From Verrucomicrobiaceae bacterium (lineage in GTDB: Bacteria > Verrucomicrobiota > Verrucomicrobiia > Verrucomicrobiales > Verrucomicrobiaceae), in NCBI GenBank assembly GCA_947466075.1, contig CANIBP010000039.1, positions 1 to 62,246 of the forward strand: DNA of 62,246 nt. The letters run 5' to 3'. Numbering within the stretch: the first letter of the stretch is position 1; each line of letters starts with the position of its first letter. The notes beneath the pieces are model-generated. The model did not search any database. It was not told the DNA's origin and worked only from the letters and a program-made list of their open reading frames with translations. Of the stretch, positions 33,912 through 43,125 are shown one piece after another. A program made the translations under genes and the position numbers.

Positions 33912-34034
33912 ATGAGCTTTTGGGCGCGATGCTTCCCGCTGGGATGAAGCCAACGTGGGCAAACCCGCCATGAACAACCGCCGCTGCCCCGGAAGCTTCT
34001 ATTCTTCTGTCTTCAAATCCGTCTCTCGCACTCG

Positions 34035-35360
34035 ATGAATCGCTCTCTCACCACTCTCCTCCTCGCAACGCTGGTCTCGCTGCACGCTGAACCGTCCACT
34101 CTGAAGCCCAGTAAGACCAAGACCGACAACATCATCGCAGTCTATGGTGACGCCGCCGCGGCCCCGCTCGCGCCAGCGGGCTGGACGTTTCAATGGAATG
34201 AGCGGGGCAAACTCGGCGACTCCGCAGGCTACGCGTCTTTGAGCTACGATGAGAAGGCAAGGGCTTATGGTGTGCGGGATGCGTCGGGAGCGTTGCGGGC
34301 CGATGCGCCGGGTCACACCATTTCGGCGGGCATTGGTTTCCTCGATGTCTCGGCCATGCGGGACAAGGAGGGTGTCGCGCGGTGTTACATCGCGTCTTAC
34401 CAACTCAGTGCGGACTCGGTGGGTGATGTTTGGATCAACCACGGCAACCTGCGAACGCCCTTCAGCTACGGCACCGATTTGCAGGTCTATGTGAATGAGC
34501 AGTTGAAGGCGCAGACACTCATCAAGAGGGAACGCTTCGCCCAGGTCTTTCAGTTCAATCTCGGACGGCTGAAAAGGGCGGACGTCATCCACGTCGCCGT
34601 CGGCCCCTCAGAGAACTCGCCCAAAGCCGCGGGTCGGCTTTTTTATGTCATCGAGGATTGTCCGGGGGGCCAGAAGCCTGCGGAGCCGGTCAACATCATC
34701 TCGCCTATGCTCCACGCGTCCGCGCCGCAGTTCGGAGCGAATGGAAAAATCGGCACCGCCTATGCTGATAAGCACCAAGCGCAGTGTGAAGCCGTCTTGG
34801 CGACTCGTCCGGAGCTGGTCTTCATCGGCGACTCCATCACGGCTCGCTGGCCGCAGGAAGTGCTGGAGGCGCGCTTTGGCAAACATCGTCCCATCAATCT
34901 CGGCGTCGGCGGGGACTGGATTCAAAACGTGCTCTGGCGCGTGCAAAACGGCACGCTCGACAAAGCCGCGCCCAAGGTCGTCGTGCTGCTCATCGGCACC
35001 AACAACCTCACTGGCAAGTTCACACCCGACGAGATCGCGGTGAACATCGGCGGGCTGCTCCAAGCGATCCAAACCAAGACCGCCCAGAGCAAAATTCTGC
35101 TGCTGGGCATTCTGCCTCGCGGTGTCTCGATCAAAGACGAAACCAACGAGGCAATCCGCCAGACCAACACCAAACTCGCCGCGCTGTCCGACCAAAAGCA
35201 GGTCTTCTACCTCGACGTGGGTGACAAACTCGTCGAGCCCGATGGAAGCATCAGCCCAGCAGTGATGCCCGACAAACTCCACGTCGCCGGCCCCGGCTAC
35301 ACACGCTGGATGGAGGCGATGAGCCCCACACTTGATAAGCTGCTTAATGAACGCCCCTGA
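34035..35360 (+). CDS. Secreted SGNH/GDSL hydrolase with an N-terminal accessory domain
   Basis: The 441-residue product has a signal peptide (MNRSLTTLLLATLVSLHA). Residues 25-225 are an accessory beta domain; the SGNH part starts with FIGDSIT (S267), then NLGVGGDW (oxyanion glycine), LIGTNN (Asn) and DKLH with D413 and H416. This order is characteristic of platelet-activating-factor acetylhydrolase-like SGNH esterases, which in bacterial glycan loci often remove acetyl groups. There is no sulfatase or lyase partner here. Downstream gene spacing is short, but the next ORF is only a signal peptide. Confidence 0.8.
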   Translation: MNRSLTTLLLATLVSLHAEPSTLKPSKTKTDNIIAVYGDAAAAPLAPAGWTFQWNERGKLGDSAGYASLSYDEKARAYGVRDASGALRADAPGHTISAGIGFLDVSAMRDKEGVARCYIASYQLSADSVGDVWINHGNLRTPFSYGTDLQVYVNEQLKAQTLIKRERFAQVFQFNLGRLKRADVIHVAVGPSENSPKAAGRLFYVIEDCPGGQKPAEPVNIISPMLHASAPQFGANGKIGTAYADKHQAQCEAVLATRPELVFIGDSITARWPQEVLEARFGKHRPINLGVGGDWIQNVLWRVQNGTLDKAAPKVVVLLIGTNNLTGKFTPDEIAVNIGGLLQAIQTKTAQSKILLLGILPRGVSIKDETNEAIRQTNTKLAALSDQKQVFYLDVGDKLVEPDGSISPAVMPDKLHVAGPGYTRWMEAMSPTLDKLLNERP

Positions 35361-35374
35361 TTGAAAGCACCGCG

Positions 35375-35500
35375 ATGAAACACACCCTCACCCACCACCA
35401 AACACGCTCCATCAAACTCAGTTCACTCCTCAGCTACGTCACCGCGCTCCTCTCCCTCACCCTCCTGCTTCCTTCCCTCGCCCGAGCCGTAGGAAATTAA
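35375..35500 (+). pseudogene. Signal-peptide-only ORF, probable remnant of a secreted protein
   Basis: This 41-codon frame starts MKHTLTHHQTRSIK, continues with a strongly hydrophobic stretch (LLSYVTALLSLTLLLPSL) and ends ARAVGN followed by TAA. That is a complete secretion signal with nothing behind it. It sits 14 bases after the SGNH gene and 50 bases before the frameshifted DUF4838 gene. The most likely explanation is loss of the mature part by deletion; a small secreted peptide cannot be excluded but is less likely. Confidence 0.45.
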
Positions 35501-35550
35501 AGTGCTGTTCCCGTTCTTCCCCTGATTGCCCATTTCCAACGCACCCACTC

Positions 35551-37636
35551 ATGTCCACCAAAACTCTCCTTCAACTCGCTGTGGCCGTCCTGTCGGTCTG
35601 CGTCAGCTCCGTTCACGCCGCTGACACCTTCGTCGCGGAAAAGCCGGCGCGGGATAAGTCCGGAAAGCTCGTTCTCGTCGAAGACCGCCAGGCCCGAGTG
35701 CCCATCGTGATCTACAAGGGGGCGCCGTTGCTGACGCGCTTGGCTGCGGATGAACTGGCGAAATACATAGAGAAGGCAAGCGGTGCCAGGCCGCGTGTGA
35801 TCGAAGGCTGGCCCGAGCCAGTGCCGGAGCGGGCCATCTGGGTGGGTTATCAGAAAGGCTTGGAGAAGCTGTTTCCGGGCGTCGATTTTACATTCCAGCA
35901 TCCTGAAGAAATTCTTTTTGCGGCCAACGCCAGCCACCTGGTGATTGCCGGTCGCGATCGCTGGGATCCCAATTGCCTCAGCCTGCCCACGAACCTCATC
36001 GAACACGGCACCGGTTCCGGCCCTGGCACCAGTGCAAAAGTGGTTCCCGGCATCCAGCTCGAATACGGCACCGCCAACGCAGTCTATGAGTTCCTGCACC
36101 AGCACGTGGGTGTCCGCTGGCTTTGGCCGGGGGAAGTGGAGGTGCCGGAGCAAAGCACCATCGCATTTCCCCCTTTTACCTATCGCTACCATCCTCAGAT
36201 GCGCGCGCACGCAGTTCTTCTGGCATCTCAGTCGCGGCCGAGCCAGTGCGCCCGGCAATGAGGAGAGTAACTGGTATCGCTATAATCACCTCCAGTTGGA
36301 TTCGCTTCAGACCTTCTCGGGTGAGCACGGCTTTGAAGACTGGTGGGACCGCTTTGGCAAGACGCATCCCGAATACTTCGCCCTGCAGCCCGACGGCACA
36401 CGCAGCGGGTTTCCTGATCCGACACACGCGAAGATTTGCGAAAGCAATCCCGCAGTGTGGGAGCAGTGGCTGAAGGATGTGGATAAAAGGTTGGAACTAA
36501 ATCCCACGCAGGTCGCCTTCAGCGCCGCGGCCAACGATAGCTGGACATCGGGCCACTGTGTGTGTGAAAGATGCCGCGCTTGGGATGCTGCGAGCGCGCC
36601 CCGCCGAATGTTCCATTGGCAGGGAGCGAGCGAGGAACACGTGGCACTTGCCGATCGACAGGTTCGATTTGCCAACACTCTCGGACGCAAGCTCAAGGAG
36701 CGCTACCCGGGCCGCCAGCTCTACGTCTCGATCCTTGCCTACGGGCTCTCGCGCCCCGCGCCCATCTCGGTCAAGCCGGATGATAATGTGATCGTCGGCA
36801 GCGTCGCGGCCTTTTTCTCCGACCCGGATGGATTGGATCGCGCGGGTGATAACGAAAAACATGTCGATCAGTTCAAGGCATGGGGCAAGGTCGCCAGCAA
36901 TCTCTACTGGCGGCCCAATTGCTCAGGCATCGTGCAACGCGGTCTCCCGCTCTCCACGCGGATGATCGCCGACCATTTCCAGGTGCTGAAGGAAGCCAAA
37001 GCCATCGGCATCTATGTCGATACGATCTACCGTTACTGGGGCCTCTGCGGACCGGCGTATTACCTCGCGGGAAGGCTCATGTGGAATCCGGACCAACGCG
37101 CGCCGGAGGTGATGGATGATTACTTCAGTCGCGGATTCGGCCCGGCGGCGGCGGAGATGAAGCATTACATCACGCTGCTCGACGACGCCCGCGGCGCGCA
37201 TCAACCCGACCGCACTGGCGTCGATGGCAAAACCAACCCTTACGATGGCGCAGCGTGGGCCAAGGCCTACCCACCAGCGTTCTTCGAGAAAGCCGAAGCA
37301 ATTTTCAAGCAAGGGAGAGACAAGGCACGCGGGGACGACAAGTTCGCCCGCCGCGTGGCCTATCTTGCCTCGGGGCTCGAGTTTCTCAGACTGGAAACAG
37401 AGAGCCGCCAGTTGGTCGATGACATCAAAGCCGACAGGAACAAAGCCGCCGCGCTCGAGAAGCTGACCACTAACTGGAAACGGATTGAAGCGATGGCGAA
37501 GGAATATCCTTTCGCGATTCCGCCCCATTTCCTGACCCAGATCCGCAAGAAACCCGTGGACATCAACCCCGCCGCTTTGAGCGACGGTAAGACGCCAGAA
37601 AAACCCCTGCGCAAGGATTTGGACATCATTAAGTGA
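35551..37636 (+). pseudogene. DUF4838 protein gene with a frameshift
   Basis: The first frame encodes a signal peptide (MSTKTLLQLAVAVLSVCVSS, cut after HA) and a GH67-N-like domain up to YRYHPQMRA. At a GCGCGCGC run (36201-36208) one extra base moves the meaning to the next frame, which carries RTQFFWHLSRG, the DUF4838 core with SWTSGHCVCERCRAWD, and runs to TGA at 37636. The corrected protein would have about 694 residues and is closely similar to the next gene (37683), for example AVYEFLHQHVGVRWLWPGE against AVYSFIQEQFGVRWLWPDE. Both halves are otherwise open, which suggests a recent event or a sequence error in a dinucleotide repeat. Confidence 0.75.
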
Positions 37637-37682
37637 ATGCGGGGCGATGAATTGTAGGCCCCAACAAAGACGACTTCCCAAA

Positions 37683-39698
37683 ATGAAACAAAGTATACTC
37701 ACCATCGCAGCCCTGCTGCTCGCGCCAATGGCGGTCCTGACTGTCTGCGTCACCTCCGTTCACGCCGCCGACCTCGTTCTCGTCGCCAAGGACACTCCAC
37801 CGGCACCGATCATTGTTTTCAAAGACGCGCCACCTCGCACTCGCGATGCGGCGGTGACGCTGGCGGAATACATCGAGAAGATCAGCGGCCAGAAGCCTGC
37901 GATCCTCGATGGTGAACCGCAGCCATTGCCGGAGCGCGCGATATGGATTGGCGTTCAGCCGGTGGTGAAGACCTTGTTTCCGAAGTCGGAATTCGATTTC
38001 AAACACGCTGAGGAGACGCTCATCGTGGCGAACGAAAAGCATCTCGTCATCGCGGGGCGGGATCGGTGGAATCCGGCGCACATGGAGGCGAAGGGACGGC
38101 TGGCGATGAAGACGGGTATCCAGCAGGAATACGGCACGGCGAACGCGGTGTATTCCTTCATCCAGGAGCAGTTCGGCGTGCGCTGGCTCTGGCCGGACGA
38201 GGAGGATGTGATCAAACGCGAACGCATCGCCATCGCGCCGATGGAGCGGCGTTATCATCCGCAGATTCGGGCGCGGGGTGGGATGTTGGTGAGGACTTCA
38301 CTGGGCGACAATAAGGAGAGCGCGGCGGGACTCTGGGCGCGGTTTCAGCGGGTGCAGCTCGACTCCATGGACATGAATGGCGGGCATGGTTTCGCGGATT
38401 GGTGGGAGAAGTATGGCGCGGCGCATCCCGACTACTTCGCCGCCGCACCGGATGGCAGTCGCACGGCGGTGAAGCCGCGCGAGAGCAACACGAAACTTTG
38501 CGCGTCGAACCCCAAGGTATGGCAGCAGTGGCTGGAGGATGTTTCGGTCGAAGTCCGCTCCAATCCGCTGCTGCGTGTCATCAATGTCTCGCCCAACGAC
38601 AGCTACACCAGCGGTCACTGCACCTGCGCGAACTGCCTCGCCTGGGATCATCCGGATGGCGAGAAGGTGGAGTGGGTCTTCAGCGGTGTGAAGTTCCAGG
38701 GCGTGTCGCAGACGGATCGCGATGTGCGATTCGCCAACACGCTCGCACGCATGCTGAAGGAGCGTTTTCCCGACCGCGAGCTGTTCGTGCAGCTCAATGC
38801 GTATGGTTTGGCCCGCAATCCGCCCATCGGCATCAAACCCGATGACAATGTGATCATCTCCAGCGTGGCCAATTTCCACATGCGCTCTCCTAAAGAGCGT
38901 GAGCTTCCGATGCAGCAACACGCAGGCTGGTCGGCGAAAGCGAAATACCTCATGTGGCGGCCGAATCTCGGCAGCCCAGCGGGCCTCAGCTGGGGCATGC
39001 CCGATGTGGCGATGACGCAGGCGGGCGAGGATTTTCGATTCGCCGCCGACACGCATTGCCTCGGGCTTTACTTCGATATGTTCTGGCAGCACTGGGCCAA
39101 TCAAGGGCCGCATTACTACGCGCTGGTGCATCTCGCGTGGAATCCGCAGGCCGATGTCGCCGCCGTGATGGATGACTATTACGAGCGCGGCTTCGGCCCT
39201 GCCGCAGCGGACGTGAAGGCCTACTGGCAGCTCCTGGAGCGCACGCGCATGGAGTTCGTAGCGAAGGAGCCGAGCCGTTTCCGCGCCTTTGATCTGCCAA
39301 AAAAATACACGCCCGAGCTGTTCGCCCAGGCGCAGTCCCATCTCAATACCGCCGCAAAGAAATTTGCCGCCGCCGATGAAAAATACCGCCGCCGCCTGCA
39401 TTTCATCCAATACGGCCTCGACTACGCCAAACTCCTCGTGGACACCCGCACCTGGATGCAAAAGCTCGAAGTCAGCAAGGGTCAGGACATCGCCGCCAAA
39501 GCCATTGTGGAGACCAACTACTCCCGCGCCGAGCAGATGAAGCAAAATGCCCCCGCTCACGCCATCAACTGGCAAGCCGTCTTCCGCCTACCCGGCTATG
39601 GCGGTGGCGATGGCAACCAACGCGTGATGGGTTTGCATCCTGATGCTCCGCTGAGCGGGCGGACGCTCAGAGAGTTGCGCACGCCGGGGCTGGAGTGA
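37683..39698 (+). CDS. Secreted DUF4838 protein
   Basis: The start at 37683 (MKQSILTIAALLLAPMAVL) provides a signal peptide cut after HAA. The 671-residue product has the GH67-N-like domain (GERAIWIG-like segment PERAIWIGVQPVVKTLFP) and a DUF4838 core with NVSPNDSYTSGHCTCANC, the CxCxxC motif. The arrangement matches the frameshifted gene directly upstream, so the two arose by tandem duplication. A C-terminal helical part replaces the jelly-roll of the 10722 protein. Reaction unknown; the N-terminal domain suggests binding of glucuronosyl-decorated polysaccharide. Confidence 0.82.
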   Translation: MKQSILTIAALLLAPMAVLTVCVTSVHAADLVLVAKDTPPAPIIVFKDAPPRTRDAAVTLAEYIEKISGQKPAILDGEPQPLPERAIWIGVQPVVKTLFPKSEFDFKHAEETLIVANEKHLVIAGRDRWNPAHMEAKGRLAMKTGIQQEYGTANAVYSFIQEQFGVRWLWPDEEDVIKRERIAIAPMERRYHPQIRARGGMLVRTSLGDNKESAAGLWARFQRVQLDSMDMNGGHGFADWWEKYGAAHPDYFAAAPDGSRTAVKPRESNTKLCASNPKVWQQWLEDVSVEVRSNPLLRVINVSPNDSYTSGHCTCANCLAWDHPDGEKVEWVFSGVKFQGVSQTDRDVRFANTLARMLKERFPDRELFVQLNAYGLARNPPIGIKPDDNVIISSVANFHMRSPKERELPMQQHAGWSAKAKYLMWRPNLGSPAGLSWGMPDVAMTQAGEDFRFAADTHCLGLYFDMFWQHWANQGPHYYALVHLAWNPQADVAAVMDDYYERGFGPAAADVKAYWQLLERTRMEFVAKEPSRFRAFDLPKKYTPELFAQAQSHLNTAAKKFAAADEKYRRRLHFIQYGLDYAKLLVDTRTWMQKLEVSKGQDIAAKAIVETNYSRAEQMKQNAPAHAINWQAVFRLPGYGGGDGNQRVMGLHPDAPLSGRTLRELRTPGLE

Positions 39699-39717
39699 CG
39701 TTCAAGATTAGACGACC

Positions 39718-42183
39718 ATGAAACACTACATCACACTTCTGACACTGCTGCTGTCTCCACTCGCCGCACTCCACGCTGCCGACGCCTTCCTCATCGAAAA
39801 CGGCCAGCCTCGCGCGGAGATCGTCATCGCGGAAAAACCGGCGCGCATGACCAAGCTGGCGGCGAAGGAGTTGCAGACTTACTTGGAGAAAATCAGCGGG
39901 GCGAAGCTGGAGGTTCGCACTGCGCCGACGGCGGGGAAGGCGCATATCTTCCTCGGCAAGTCATCGCACACGGAGGCATTGAAGCTCGCGACGGAGGGAC
40001 TGGAGAACGGGGCGTTTCGCATGGCTTCGGGGGCGGATTGGCTGGCGTTGCTGGGGCCGGATGAGGACTTTGTTCCGATCGAGCCTTGGGGGCGGATGCG
40101 CAGCACGGCGGAGCAGGCTCGGGTGAATGTGGAGTTCGACAAGGTCACGGGGGACACGTTTTGGAATCACTTTGGCTACATCTATGCGCGCTATCACAAG
40201 GACCTCGATGTCTGGGATTACGATGACGCGGGGACGCTGAATGCGACGTATGAGTTTCTGCGTAGTCTCGGCGTGCGCTGGTTTGCGCCGGGGGAACTCG
40301 GCGAGGTGGTGCCGAAGTTGGCGACGATCGCGCTGCCGGGCGTGAACAAGACGGTGAAGCCGGACTTCGGCTTGCGGCGCTTCACATTTTACACGGAGCA
40401 CACAGGCCTTGGCGACAAGGGCATCTGGATGCTGCGGCTGGGGCTGAACCAAGCTCACAAGATCGGCGGCATCTCGCAGGTTTGTCATGGGATGAAGTTT
40501 GTCATCATGCGCGAGGAGATGAAGCAGGCGCACCCGGAGATGTATCTGCTCACTGGCGGCAAACGCGACACGACGACGAAGGGCAGCGGCTATCCCGATC
40601 TCAACTCGCCGCTGTTTTTCGAGAAGCAGCTCAAATACTCGCGCGCCATGTTCGATCACTTCCGCGAGCCGATGCTCAGCATCGACCTCGTGGATGGTTA
40701 CGGCGGCATGACCTCGGATGATCCGAAGTGGATGGCGCAGCTCACGCCCGAGCGCGGTTGGTCGGGCACGATGTCGGATCAGGTGTGGGGCTACATCAAT
40801 CGCGTGGCGCTCGAACTTTATAAGTCGCACCCGGATCGCCTCGTGAGCGGGCTCGCCTACAGCGCATACAAAATGCCGCCGGCGAAGCTCGACAAACTCA
40901 GCCCGAACCTCGTGCTCATCGAGACGCGTCAGCGCCAGAGCTTCTGGGATGAAGCGCAGCGCAACGAGCACCGCAGCTTGCGCGAGGCTTGGATGAAAAA
41001 GCTCACGTCCGGCAAATACCTCACCTGGGACTACAACATCAACGCCCGCCCCGAGCAGGCCGGACGGCCCGTCATTTACACGAAGCAAATCGCCAGCGAC
41101 CTGCGTGAACTGAAAGGCCACACGCTCGGCGAGATGATCGAAATCTATGATCATCCTGCCGGGAAAGAGAACAGCTTCGGCTATGACCCGTTCGCGCTGG
41201 AGCACCTGAATCTCTACGTCACCTCGCGCCTCTGGTGGGATGCGGATCAAAATCTCGATGCGCTGGTGGCCGACTACTTCACCAGCTACTACGGCCCCGC
41301 AGCCAAGCCGATGCAGGCCTTCGCGGAGTTCTCCGAGGCGAACTGGATGCACATGGGCCAGGACGGCGCGAAGATCGGCGAGGCGTTCACCTTGCTCGCC
41401 GCCGCGCAAGCCGCCGCCGATCCGCAATCGCTCCCCGGACGCCGCATTCAAAAAATCGCCGACCTCATGAATCCGTTGCGCACGCTGCAACAGCAACTCA
41501 GCCGCAAGCACGACACCACGCTCGATTACCGCGTGCTGGAGACGCATCAGACCGGCGGAAAGCCGCTGCGCGAAAAAGCCTTCGATGGCCAGGTGCTCAA
41601 AGACTACTGGACCGACGTGCGCAGCACCCCGCTCGTGAAACTCACGCCCGAGGCCCCGCGACCCATAGCCAACACGATGTTCCAAATCCAGCGCGAAGGC
41701 AGCATCCTGCACATCGGCATCATCTGCCAGGAACCCGACATGCCCGGCGTCAACATCACCACCACCACTCCCGACGATCCGAAACTCCTCGCAGGCGATC
41801 ACATCACGTTGCTCATCGAGACCGCGTCCAACAGCTACTACGAGATCGCCATCAACCCCGCCGGCACCGTGCTGGAGATCGACCACGGCAAGGACGGCAA
41901 AGGCGTCGCATGGACTTCCGGCGCGCAGATCGCCGTGCATCGCGGCGACAAGGAATGGAGCATCGAAATGCGCCTCCCCATCACCGGCGAAGGCTCGCGC
42001 ATGATCGACCCGCTCAAAGGCATCGACGGTGCGATGCCGAAGGACTTGTTCCCCTGGCACTTCAACGTCTGCCGCCAACGCGTGCGCGGCGCGACCATCG
42101 AGCGCACGGCATTTTCAGCGACTGGCAAGGACGACTTCTACGTGCCGGAAAAGTTCGCGAAGCTTTGGGGGAAGGGGAAGTGA
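39718..42183 (+). CDS. Secreted DUF4838-like protein with C-terminal CBM9/DOMON-like domain, lacking the Cys motif
   Basis: This 821-residue product has a signal peptide (MKHYITLLTLLLSPLAALHA), a GH67-N-like domain (LAAKELQTYLEKISGAKLEV, then YEFLRSLGVRWFAPGELGE) and a DUF4838 core. Where four paralogues have CxCxxC, this one reads SIDLVDGYGGMTSDDP, without cysteines. The last 200 residues (FQIQREGSILHIGIICQEPD to WSIEMRLPI) look like a CBM9/DOMON-like beta sandwich that may bind sugars. It is 19 bases after the previous gene, so co-transcribed. The loss of the Cys motif and gain of a binding domain suggest a changed role. Confidence 0.8.
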   Translation: MKHYITLLTLLLSPLAALHAADAFLIENGQPRAEIVIAEKPARMTKLAAKELQTYLEKISGAKLEVRTAPTAGKAHIFLGKSSHTEALKLATEGLENGAFRMASGADWLALLGPDEDFVPIEPWGRMRSTAEQARVNVEFDKVTGDTFWNHFGYIYARYHKDLDVWDYDDAGTLNATYEFLRSLGVRWFAPGELGEVVPKLATIALPGVNKTVKPDFGLRRFTFYTEHTGLGDKGIWMLRLGLNQAHKIGGISQVCHGMKFVIMREEMKQAHPEMYLLTGGKRDTTTKGSGYPDLNSPLFFEKQLKYSRAMFDHFREPMLSIDLVDGYGGMTSDDPKWMAQLTPERGWSGTMSDQVWGYINRVALELYKSHPDRLVSGLAYSAYKMPPAKLDKLSPNLVLIETRQRQSFWDEAQRNEHRSLREAWMKKLTSGKYLTWDYNINARPEQAGRPVIYTKQIASDLRELKGHTLGEMIEIYDHPAGKENSFGYDPFALEHLNLYVTSRLWWDADQNLDALVADYFTSYYGPAAKPMQAFAEFSEANWMHMGQDGAKIGEAFTLLAAAQAAADPQSLPGRRIQKIADLMNPLRTLQQQLSRKHDTTLDYRVLETHQTGGKPLREKAFDGQVLKDYWTDVRSTPLVKLTPEAPRPIANTMFQIQREGSILHIGIICQEPDMPGVNITTTTPDDPKLLAGDHITLLIETASNSYYEIAINPAGTVLEIDHGKDGKGVAWTSGAQIAVHRGDKEWSIEMRLPITGEGSRMIDPLKGIDGAMPKDLFPWHFNVCRQRVRGATIERTAFSATGKDDFYVPEKFAKLWGKGK

Positions 42184-42265
42184 CACGAAACGGATTGTAT
42201 TCCCACAATGTTCCCAAAAGGCCCAACGGGTCACCATTTGAACTATAAACCACTCTCTTTGAAAA

Positions 42266-42340
42266 TGGTACGCAGGGAGGGGATCGAACCCTCGACCAAT
42301 TGGTTAAAAGCCAACTGCTCTACCGCTGAGCTACCTGCGC
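42266..42340 (-). tRNA. tRNA-Lys (anticodon UUU), CCA encoded
   Basis: On the minus strand from 42340 the cloverleaf is complete: acceptor GCGCAGG with CCTGCGT, D-arm GCTC-AGCGGTA-GAGC, anticodon arm GTTGG-CTTTTAA-CCAAT with anticodon TTT, T-arm GAGGG-TTCGATC-CCCTC, discriminator A and encoded CCA at 42268-42266. It lies 25 bases after the stop of the HAD gene on the same strand and could share its transcript. Its 3' end points to the accessory region at lower coordinates. Confidence 0.95.
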
Positions 42341-42365
42341 CTTTGGAAACGGGGCGGGTATGTAT

Positions 42366-43073
42366 TCACAAGCGCGTGCTACGCAAGCCGGAATATGCCC
42401 CAGAGCGGACTTTCTGAACCAGTGTGGCGAGGTCGTTCGCGGGTCTTTTGACGTGAAATACATGCACAGCGCAGCTTTGCGCGCCCTCAAAATCGCAATA
42501 CGCATCGTCGCCAATGTGCAAACAATGCTCCGGCTCGCAGCCAGCGGCAGTAAGTGCTGATTGGAACATTCGAGCATGAGGTTTTGCGGCTCCAACCTCG
42601 CTGGAGATGATGACATGCTTAAAAAAGCGCAACAGATCGTGTCCGGCGAGAATGGTGCGCAGCCGACGATCGAAATTCGACAGGATGAGCATTTTGTGAT
42701 CACGGGCCAGATCACTTAAAGCTGGCAAGACATCATCGAACACCGTCCAGGCCTGCGGTTGCGCGTAATGCTCGTAAAGGTCTCCAAACAGAGCATCCAG
42801 CGTTTCTTTTAGCAATGGTGCGCCTAATGCACTCGCAAAGACTACACCCACCAAATCGTGCCACCAGCCGCGATCATCATCCAAGGAGTGTTGTCCTAAC
42901 GGATGTAGCGGGGCGGGGGTCACCTTCCATGCGGCACGAAAGGCCTGCATTAAGACACTTGGTTCCGTCTGAATGCCATATTGGCCAGCAAGCCGCGCAT
43001 AGGTCACACCGACAGGCTCGGCTGGCCGGATCAGCGTCCCAGCGGCATCGAAAAACAACGCCTTAAGCGGCAT
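42366..43073 (-). CDS. HAD-family hydrolase
   Basis: The start at 43073 gives MPLKALFFDAAGTLI, with D9 as the nucleophile (FDAAGTL; the second position is Ala rather than the usual acid Asp, as in some haloacid-dehalogenase-like members). Motif II is LSNFD near residue 131, motif III is AAKPHARMF with the lysine and motif IV is IGDDAYCDFEGA. The product has 235 residues and no signal. A D-x-A rather than D-x-D motif speaks for a dehalogenase or an unusual phosphatase. The gene is separated from the upstream lipoprotein gene by a strong terminator and is followed by tRNA-Lys. Confidence 0.85.
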   Translation of the reverse strand: MPLKALFFDAAGTLIRPAEPVGVTYARLAGQYGIQTEPSVLMQAFRAAWKVTPAPLHPLGQHSLDDDRGWWHDLVGVVFASALGAPLLKETLDALFGDLYEHYAQPQAWTVFDDVLPALSDLARDHKMLILSNFDRRLRTILAGHDLLRFFKHVIISSEVGAAKPHARMFQSALTAAGCEPEHCLHIGDDAYCDFEGAQSCAVHVFHVKRPANDLATLVQKVRSGAYSGLRSTRL

Positions 43074-43078
43074 GTGAG

Positions 43079-43115
43079 CAAAAAAAACGGGAGCGGTCTC
43101 AGCGACCGCTCCCGT
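43079..43115 (-). terminator. Rho-independent terminator of the lipoprotein gene
   Basis: ACGGGAGCGGTC at 43087-43098 pairs perfectly with GACCGCTCCCGT at 43104-43115 around a 5-base loop. On the minus strand the stem is followed by eight T (complement of A at 43080-43087). It begins 10 bases after the stop of the lipoprotein gene and ends 6 bases before the HAD start. Confidence 0.9.
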
Positions 43116-43125
43116 GTGAAGATCA

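Noticed and set aside
34035..35360. Assigning the SGNH protein as a rhamnogalacturonan acetylesterase
   Set aside because: The SGNH blocks are clear but nothing in the sequence fixes the substrate, and the lyases expected with such an enzyme are absent.
36195..36215. Programmed ribosomal frameshift in the DUF4838 gene
   Set aside because: No slippery heptamer or downstream structure is apparent, and the paralogue at 37683 is read without a shift.
39961..42078. A 705-codon open frame on the minus strand opposite the third DUF4838 gene
   Set aside because: It mirrors the codons of the plus-strand gene, which has a signal peptide and family motifs. The antisense product is rich in Arg, His and Val with no domain.
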